From Erythrobacter fulvus (GTDB taxonomy: Bacteria; Pseudomonadota; Alphaproteobacteria; Sphingomonadales; Sphingomonadaceae), in NCBI RefSeq assembly GCF_028595285.1, contig NZ_JAQQXQ010000002.1, positions 1 to 64,000 of the forward strand: a stretch of 64,000 nucleotides of DNA, read 5' to 3'. Below are positions 58,251 to 64,000 of this stretch, in pieces; the first letter of the stretch is position 1; each line of letters starts with the position of its first letter. The position numbers and the translations under genes were made by a program. Below the pieces are notes generated by a model. It saw only the letters and a list, made by a program, of their open reading frames with translations. It was not told where the DNA came from and searched no databases.

Positions 58251-60773
58251 ATGACCGACACCCGCTTCGATCCGTCTGTCGCCGACGGACGCTGGCAGCG
58301 CGCATGGGCTGAAGCCGGCACCTTCACCGCCGATTCCGACAGCGCGAAGCCGAAAAGTTACATCCTCGAGATGTTCCCCTATCCTTCGGGGCGCATCCAC
58401 ATGGGCCACGTGCGCAACTACACCATGGGCGACGTGCTGGCGCGTTATCAGAAGATGCGCGGGTTCGAGGTGCTGCACCCGATGGGCTGGGACGCCTTCG
58501 GGATGCCGGCCGAAAACGCCGCGATGGAAAAGGGCGTGCACCCCGGCGGCTGGACGCGCCAGAACATCGCGCAGATGAAGGCGCAATTGCAGCGCATCGG
58601 CTTCGCGCTCGACTGGACGCGCGAATTCGCCACCTGCGATCCCGAATATTACGGCCACGAACAGGCGCTGTTCCTCGATCTGTATGAGGCGGGGCTGGTC
58701 TACCGCAAGGAATCGACCGTCAACTGGGACCCGGTCGACATGACCGTGCTCGCCAATGAGCAGGTGATCGACGGCAAGGGCTGGCGTTCGGGTGCCGAGG
58801 TCGAAAAGCGCAAGCTGAACCAGTGGTTCCTGAAGATCACCGACTTTGCGGACGATCTGCTCGAGGGGCTCGATAGCCTCGAGGACTGGCCGGAAAAGGT
58901 CCGGTTGATGCAGGAGAACTGGATCGGGAAGTCTTCCGGTCTGGAATTCTCGTTCGATCTATCGGACGGCGGCAAGCTGGCGGTCTATTCGACCCGCCCC
59001 GACACCATCTTCGGCGCGAGCTTCTGCGCCATCGCCGCGGACCACCCGATCGCGCAAGCGCTGGCGAGCGATCCGGAGGTCGCCGCGTTCATCGATCAGT
59101 GCAAGAAGGGCGCGGCCACGGCCGCAGCGCTCGAAACGGCGGAAAAGCTGGGCTATCGCACGCCGATCACTGCGAAGCATCCCTTCACGGGGGCGGCGCT
59201 GCCGGTTTTCATCGCCAACTTCGTGCTGATGGAATACGGCACCGGCGCGGTGATGGGCGTGCCGGGCCACGACCAGCGCGACTTCGAATTCGCGACCAAA
59301 TACGGATTGCCGATCGCGCGCGTCGTCGCGTCCGATCCGGCCAAGGCCGATGAACCCTTCAAGGGCGAAGCCGAGGCGGGCGACGGGATTATCGTCAATT
59401 CCGACTTCCTCAACGGCATGAGTGTCGAGGACGCCAAGCACGCCGTCATCACCCGCGCCGAAGAAGGCGGCTGGGGTGAAGGCCGTACCGTATGGCGCCT
59501 GCGCGACTGGGGCGTTTCCCGCCAGCGTTACTGGGGGACGCCGATCCCCTTCATCCATTGCGATACCTGCGGCGTGGTGCCGGTGCCGAAAGAGCAGCTG
59601 CCCGTCACTCTGCCCGAGGATGTCAGCTTCGACATTCCCGGCAACCCGCTCGAACGCCACCCGACGTGGAAGCATGTGGACTGCCCCAAATGCGGCAAAG
59701 CGGCGCGGCGCGAGACTGATACGCTCGACACTTTCGTCGACAGCTCGTGGTATTTCCTGCGCTTCGCCAGCCAGCCCGCCGACCGCCCGTTCGACCCGGA
59801 AGAGGTCGCCAAGTGGATGCCGGTGCAGCACTACATCGGCGGCATCGAGCACGCGATCCTGCACCTGCTCTACGCCCGTTTCTGGACCCGCGCGCTGGCC
59901 CACACCGGCAAGATCGCGGTGCAGGAGCCGTTTGCGGCGCTGTTCACGCAAGGGATGGTGACGCACGAGACCTATAGCCGCATCGACGAAGCGCGCGGCG
60001 TGCCGGTGTTCTTCGGCCCCGAGGAAGTCGACCGGACTTCTGAGGGTGCGTTGTTGCTCGCCGATGGCGCTCCGGTCGAAGTCGGCCGCGTCATCAAGAT
60101 GTCGAAGTCGAAGAAGAACGTCGTCGACCCCGATGCAATCATCGCCCGCCACGGGGCAGACGCGGTGCGCTGGTTCATGCTGTCGGATTCTCCGCCCGAA
60201 CGCGACCTGCCGTGGTCCGATGCGGGGATCGAAGGCTGCGCGCGCTTCGTCCAGCGCCTGTGGCGGTTGTTCAGCGCCCATGATGCGGGCGCGACGGGCG
60301 AGGACAAGGCTCTGGACCGCAAGACCCATCAGACCATCGCTGCGGTCGCCTCGGACATCGAGGCGCTGGGCTTCAACAAGGCGGTGGCGCGCATTTACGA
60401 ACTGACCGGCGCGACCGAGAAAGCCGCGCCTTCCGCCAGCCGCTCCGCCGCGATCCGCGCGCTTGTCCATCTCGCCGCGCCGATGATGCCGCACCTCGCC
60501 GAGGAAGCATGGACGAACATGGGCGGGACGGGCCTTATTGCCGACGCCCCCTGGCCCGAAATCGATCCCGCGCTGCTGGTGGATGACGAGGTTACCATCG
60601 CGATCCAGCACATGGGCAAGCTGCGCGACACCGTCACCGCGCCCAAGGGTTCTTCGAAGGAAGATCTCGAAGCGCTGGCGCTGGCTTCGGCCAACCTGCA
60701 ACGCTCGGTCGATGGCGCGGCGATCCGCAAGGTCATTGTCGTGCCCGACCGATTGGTGAATATCGTCACCTGA
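58251..60773 (+). CDS. leuS: Leucyl-tRNA synthetase
   Basis: This 840-residue enzyme charges tRNA-Leu. The class I HIGH box appears as P-S-G-R-I-H-M-G-H near residue 49, the editing domain holds [12 protein letters not shown], zinc-type C-D-T-C and C-P-K-C pairs follow, and the [10 protein letters not shown] motif is near residue 616. ATG 58251 fits the family start; an open frame upstream runs through the DUF3576 gene. Its stop overlaps lptE by one base (TGATG). Confidence 0.97.
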   Translation: MTDTRFDPSVADGRWQRAWAEAGTFTADSDSAKPKSYILEMFPYPSGRIHMGHVRNYTMGDVLARYQKMRGFEVLHPMGWDAFGMPAENAAMEKGVHPGGWTRQNIAQMKAQLQRIGFALDWTREFATCDPEYYGHEQALFLDLYEAGLVYRKESTVNWDPVDMTVLANEQVIDGKGWRSGAEVEKRKLNQWFLKITDFADDLLEGLDSLEDWPEKVRLMQENWIGKSSGLEFSFDLSDGGKLAVYSTRPDTIFGASFCAIAADHPIAQALASDPEVAAFIDQCKKGAATAAALETAEKLGYRTPITAKHPFTGAALPVFIANFVLMEYGTGAVMGVPGHDQRDFEFATKYGLPIARVVASDPAKADEPFKGEAEAGDGIIVNSDFLNGMSVEDAKHAVITRAEEGGWGEGRTVWRLRDWGVSRQRYWGTPIPFIHCDTCGVVPVPKEQLPVTLPEDVSFDIPGNPLERHPTWKHVDCPKCGKAARRETDTLDTFVDSSWYFLRFASQPADRPFDPEEVAKWMPVQHYIGGIEHAILHLLYARFWTRALAHTGKIAVQEPFAALFTQGMVTHETYSRIDEARGVPVFFGPEEVDRTSEGALLLADGAPVEVGRVIKMSKSKKNVVDPDAIIARHGADAVRWFMLSDSPPERDLPWSDAGIEGCARFVQRLWRLFSAHDAGATGEDKALDRKTHQTIAAVASDIEALGFNKAVARIYELTGATEKAAPSASRSAAIRALVHLAAPMMPHLAEEAWTNMGGTGLIADAPWPEIDPALLVDDEVTIAIQHMGKLRDTVTAPKGSSKEDLEALALASANLQRSVDGAAIRKVIVVPDRLVNIVT

Positions 60774-61273
60774 TGCGCAACGCCCTCGCCCTGCTGGCTC
60801 TGTTCGCCCTTCCCGCCTGCGGCCTTTCGCCGATGTATGCGGGTGGCGGATCGGCGGCGGTGGCGCAGGGGCTGGCAGCGGTGGAGGTGCCGGCGATTCC
60901 CGGGCAGGGCGGCTGGCTGGTGAGAAACGCGTTGCAGAACCGTCTCGGCATCGCAGGCGAGGCGGGGGCTGCCTACCGGCTCGATGTGCGGCTCGACGAT
61001 TCGCTCGAAGCGCTGGGCGTGCTTAACGACGACACCATCAGCCGCGAGCGCCGGATCCTGCGCGCGCGGTACCAGCTGGTCGATGCCGCGAGCGGCGAAA
61101 TCCTGCTCGATGCAACCGCCGGTTCGGATGCCGGGATCGACGTGGTTTCTTCTGAATATGCGACCATCGCGGCCGAACAGAAGGCGCTGGAAAACCTCGC
61201 CCGCGAAGTGGCCGAACAAATGGCGACGCAGGTCTCGCTGGCTTTGCGGGCGCGCGCCAACACGGCGCCATGA
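60773..61273 (+). CDS. lptE: LPS-assembly lipoprotein
   Basis: This 166-residue protein has a lipoprotein signal (F-A-L-P-A-C, Cys16) followed by G-L-S-P-M-Y-A and an alpha/beta fold with R-R-I-L-R-A-R-Y-Q-L-V, as in LptE of alphaproteobacteria. It plugs and stabilises LptD in the outer membrane for LPS insertion. It is located between leuS and holA, the usual order, and is overlapped by holA. Confidence 0.9.
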   Translation: MRNALALLALFALPACGLSPMYAGGGSAAVAQGLAAVEVPAIPGQGGWLVRNALQNRLGIAGEAGAAYRLDVRLDDSLEALGVLNDDTISRERRILRARYQLVDAASGEILLDATAGSDAGIDVVSSEYATIAAEQKALENLAREVAEQMATQVSLALRARANTAP

Positions 61274-62334
61274 AAGCAACCCAACGCGATTTTCTGCGCG
61301 GTCTCCCGAGCGGGACCGAAAGCTGTTCGATCTTTTTCTTCTGCGGCCCCGACGAAGCCGGAGCCAGCGCCGCCGCCAACCGCGTCGCTGCCGCACTGCC
61401 CGATGCGGGTGAGCGGATCGAGCTCGCCGGGGCGGACATCAAGCGTGATCCCGCGCTGCTGGGCGACGAAGCGCGCTCGACCTCGCTATTCGGCGGCAAG
61501 CGCCATATCTGGGTGCGCGCAACCGGAGACGAGGCGCATGACGCGCTCCAGACCCTGATCGAAACCGGCGAGGCGGGCGCGGGCGAAGCCGCACCGGTGC
61601 TGGTGGTGGCCACCTCCGCCACCGACAAGTCGCGCACGGCCAAGCTGCTGGAAAAGCGCAAGGATGCGCTGGTGGCGATGTTCCATCCGCCAGACCTATC
61701 GGCGGTGGCGAGCGCGGTGCGGGGCATGGCTGACGCCGCGGGCCTGAGGCTGGGGGGCGATCTGGCCGAACGCATCGCCCGCGCCGCCGGGCTCGACGTG
61801 CGTCTGGCGCAGTCCGAAGTGTCCAAGCTGGCGCTCTATTGCGATGCCGACCCGCGGTCGCCCAAGCCTGCCACACCCGAAGACCACGCCGCGATCGGCG
61901 CGGCGACCGAGGAGGATGGCTTCGCCCCGCTGGTCAATGCAGTGCTAGGCGGAGAACTCAACCGCGTGAGCGGCGAGGTGCGGCGGATGCGCGAACTCGG
62001 CCTCAACCCGGTCGGGCTGGCGCTGGCGCTGGAGCGGCGCGCGGCACAACTGGCCCAGATCACCGCCTATCTCGGCCCGCGCGGCGCGTTCGACCGGCTC
62101 GACAAGGGCGAACAGGCCCGGCTCGGCATCTTCTTCAAGGAAGCGCGCGACATCCGCCAGCAACTTGACCGCTGGCGCCAGCCCGCCACACGCGGTTCGC
62201 GCGAAACGCGGCTTGACCGGCTGATCCCGCGGCTTGCGGAATTGCACCGCACGCTATTGGCCAATAGTCAGGCGGCCGAGCTTTTGCTGGCGCAGGAGCT
62301 CGCCGAAATTGCCCGTTTTGCCGCAAAGCGGTAG
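61270..62334 (+). CDS. holA: DNA polymerase III subunit delta
   Basis: This 354-residue clamp-loader subunit opens the sliding clamp. It has the N-terminal F-F-F-C-G-P-D-E-A-G segment, a central R-T-A-K-L-L-E-K-R and a C-terminal helical domain with L-A-L-A-L-E-R-R-A-A-Q-L. The order leuS-lptE-holA and the length support the call. A four-base overlap with lptE couples them. Confidence 0.92.
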   Translation: MKATQRDFLRGLPSGTESCSIFFFCGPDEAGASAAANRVAAALPDAGERIELAGADIKRDPALLGDEARSTSLFGGKRHIWVRATGDEAHDALQTLIETGEAGAGEAAPVLVVATSATDKSRTAKLLEKRKDALVAMFHPPDLSAVASAVRGMADAAGLRLGGDLAERIARAAGLDVRLAQSEVSKLALYCDADPRSPKPATPEDHAAIGAATEEDGFAPLVNAVLGGELNRVSGEVRRMRELGLNPVGLALALERRAAQLAQITAYLGPRGAFDRLDKGEQARLGIFFKEARDIRQQLDRWRQPATRGSRETRLDRLIPRLAELHRTLLANSQAAELLLAQELAEIARFAAKR

Positions 62335-62406
62335 CAAAACGTGACAAGCCACATTTCGCAACCGCACAAACACCCCTTCCCTCTGTAACATTACGTATCT
62401 AAGGAA

Positions 62407-62448
62407 CCCCCAACGGTAATGCCTCATGGGGGGTCGCACCTTTGGGGG
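62407..62448 (+). other. Inverted repeat in the leader of the second glycosylphosphotransferase gene
   Basis: CCCCCAA (62407-62413) and TTGGGGG (62442-62448) could pair in the transcript around a 28-base loop. The ribosome site of the following gene (AAGG near 62450) lies directly beside the stem. It may have a regulatory role or be chance. No known riboswitch class was recognised. Confidence 0.3.
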
Positions 62449-62458
62449 AAAGGTCAGA

Positions 62459-63862
62459 ATGAATCGCGTTACGCCGAAACTCCCGGGCTCGGTCCGGAAT
62501 GAGAATGTCGAGCGTAACCTTGCTCCCTCGCTCGAGCGGCGGAGGCTGCGTGCCTATGCGCTGATGATGCTGGCAGACGGGCTGCTGATCTTTTTCGCTT
62601 TCGCTCTGGCCGGGTGGGTGTGGGAAGCAGTCTGGGCACATCCGCGCACGATGCTTGCCGCGAATGCGTTGCTGCCCGTCTATTACACCATCGCGCTGTA
62701 TAATGGCTCCTATGGCCTCACAGCCCTATCGGACTGGCTGTTCGCGGTGCGCAAGGCGATGGTCGGGCTGGCGATCTCGGCGGGACTGATCAATCTCATC
62801 GCCTTCTACGCGAAGTCCAACGACGATTTCTCGCGCGCGTCGGTCACGCTCGCCCTGCTATTCACGGCGATCTTCGTCATCACCCTGCGCCGCGCGATGG
62901 CCCTGCTGATCCGGCGGCGCTGGAAGGGCAGGATTATCAATCGGCTGGTGATCGACGACGGCGGATCGGGCTTTCCCAGCCCCGATGCCGTGGTGATTTC
63001 GGCCGCTGAATACAGGCTCGATCCCGCCAGCCACGATCCCTTCATGCTTGATCGGCTGGGCAAGCTGCTGCGCAACCAAGATCACGTCGTCATCAGCTGC
63101 CCGCGCGAGCGGCGCGAACAATGGGCCTTCCTGCTGAAATCGGCCGGGGTCTATGGCGAGATCGTGAGCGAACCTGCGCAGAGCCTCGGCGCGGTCGGCG
63201 TGCATCACTACGACGCGCTCGACCGAACCACGCTGGTGGTCTCCACCGGCCCGCTCGGCCTGCGTGCGCGGATCACGAAGCGCGCCTTCGATACGCTGGC
63301 GGCGGCGGGCGGACTGCTGGTGCTGTCGCCGATCCTGATTGCGGTGGCCGTGGCGATCAAGCTTGAGGACGGCGGCCCGGTGCTGTTCGTCCAGCGCCGC
63401 CTTGGCCGCGGCAACCAGTTCTTCGATATGTACAAGTTCCGTTCGATGCGGGTCGAGAAGCTCGATCACGACGGAAGCCGCTCGGCCGCGCGCGACGACG
63501 ATCGCATCACCCGCATCGGGGCTTTTATCCGCCGCACCAGCATCGACGAGCTGCCGCAGCTGCTCAATGTGCTGAAGGGTGACATGTCGATCGTCGGCCC
63601 GCGCCCGCACGCACTCGGCAGTCAGGCCAACAACAAGTTCTTCTGGGAAGTCGATCGCAAATACTGGCAGCGCCACAGCCTCAAGCCGGGCCTGACCGGG
63701 CTGGCGCAGGTGCGCGGCCATCGCGGCGCGACCGAGCTGGAGAAGGACCTGACCGACCGGCTCCAGTCCGATCTGGAATATATCGCCGACTGGTCACTGC
63801 TGCGCGATCTGGAAATCGTGCTCAGGACCCTGATGGTGCTCAAGCACGAAAACGCCTACTGA
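62459..63862 (+). CDS. Polyprenyl-phosphate glycosylphosphotransferase (second copy)
   Basis: This 467-residue protein has the same layout as the gene at 25908: four N-terminal helices, a middle soluble part, the helix near residue 280, and the sugar transferase domain with [19 protein letters not shown] and I-V-G-P-R-P-H-A. It starts another glycan on undecaprenyl phosphate, perhaps the one used by the Daro_2409/O-ligase module. ATG 62459 is preceded by AAGGT. It stands downstream of holA without EPS genes directly beside it. Confidence 0.9.
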   Translation: MNRVTPKLPGSVRNENVERNLAPSLERRRLRAYALMMLADGLLIFFAFALAGWVWEAVWAHPRTMLAANALLPVYYTIALYNGSYGLTALSDWLFAVRKAMVGLAISAGLINLIAFYAKSNDDFSRASVTLALLFTAIFVITLRRAMALLIRRRWKGRIINRLVIDDGGSGFPSPDAVVISAAEYRLDPASHDPFMLDRLGKLLRNQDHVVISCPRERREQWAFLLKSAGVYGEIVSEPAQSLGAVGVHHYDALDRTTLVVSTGPLGLRARITKRAFDTLAAAGGLLVLSPILIAVAVAIKLEDGGPVLFVQRRLGRGNQFFDMYKFRSMRVEKLDHDGSRSAARDDDRITRIGAFIRRTSIDELPQLLNVLKGDMSIVGPRPHALGSQANNKFFWEVDRKYWQRHSLKPGLTGLAQVRGHRGATELEKDLTDRLQSDLEYIADWSLLRDLEIVLRTLMVLKHENAY

Positions 63863-63872
63863 CGCAGCTGCC

Positions 63873-64000
63873 TCAGGGCTTGTCCTTGTCGCGCTGCGGA
63901 ACGGTAAAGGTGCCGGTCACGCGCGCCGGAGCCCCAGCCGCACCGCCCGAGGGGCTGCCGTCAACGCTGGAAATGCCGCTTTCAAGGTCGATCACCAGCC
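63873..64000 (-). CDS. C-terminal end of an unknown protein (cut by window edge)
   Basis: On the minus strand a frame open from the window edge ends at TGA 63873-63875. It encodes about 42 residues (V-I-D-L-E-S-G-I-S-S-V-D-G, then a Gly/Ala-rich part and V-T-G-T-F-T-V-P-Q-R-D). It is convergent with the glycosylphosphotransferase gene, 10 bases from its stop. No family can be recognised from this end alone. Confidence 0.55.
   Translation of the reverse strand, partial: LVIDLESGISSVDGSPSGGAAGAPARVTGTFTVPQRDKDKP

Noticed and set aside
58959..60701. 580-codon minus-strand frame opposite leuS
   Set aside because: Same shadow effect; leuS has all motifs and the opposite frame resembles no protein.

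Overview
The window looks like a chromosome segment of a sphingomonad alphaproteobacterium, most likely an Erythrobacter/Porphyrobacter/Altererythrobacter relative (Erythrobacteraceae). The case rests on high-GC coding with an exosortase V-type (XrtV) protein-sorting set, several PEP-CTERM cargo genes, TIGR02281-type retropepsin and DUF3576 genes, and the local order leuS-lptE-holA. Placement is by protein recognition only; no tree or database search was run.

Layout. (1) 1-655: remnants of two IS3-family elements. (2) 721-5327: an exosortase module on the minus strand (xrtV, an EpsD-like lipoprotein foldase, a Gly-rich PEP-CTERM protein, an unknown four-helix membrane protein, a retropepsin-like protease), with a small XrtV accessory protein on the plus strand. 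(3) 5396-21265: an exopolysaccharide (EPS) block with a sulfotransferase, six glycosyltransferases (one frameshifted), a Wzx-type flippase, a methyltransferase, a large secreted glycosidase-like protein, a Wzy/O-antigen-ligase-like polymerase and V-type EpsI. (4) 21320-25106: a graveyard of IS5, IS66 and IS3 fragments around one AT-richer putative glycosyltransferase gene and one intact IS5-family element with inverted repeats. (5) 25160-34794: assembly and export: a WecG/TagA-type transferase, a polyprenyl-phosphate glycosylphosphotransferase, a TPR lipoprotein, and, divergently, a Wza-like export protein, a very long outer-membrane barrel protein, Wzz and a CpsD-like tyrosine kinase. (6) 35221-40429: a decayed IS5 relative, two intact PEP-CTERM cargo genes, a SleB-type wall hydrolase, and a third, decayed PEP-CTERM gene. 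(7) 40598-63862: mainly housekeeping: galU, murA, a HAD dehalogenase, gltD/gltB, an XrtA-associated glycosylation module (Daro_2409-family transferase plus O-glycosylation ligase), MaoC/thiolase/acetoacetyl-CoA reductase, DUF3576, leuS, lptE, holA and a second polyprenyl glycosylphosphotransferase. A cut gene ends the window.

How it works together (inference from families and order). GalU supplies UDP-glucose. A glycosylphosphotransferase loads the first sugar on undecaprenyl phosphate, and glycosyltransferases build, methylate or sulfate the repeat unit. The flippase and Wzy-like protein move and polymerise it. Wzz and the CpsD-like kinase set chain length, and the Wza-like protein with the outer-membrane barrel exports the chain. 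XrtV would recognise the PEP-CTERM tails of the cargo proteins, cut them and pass them on to the cell surface or EPS matrix. No tRNA, rRNA or CRISPR array was seen.
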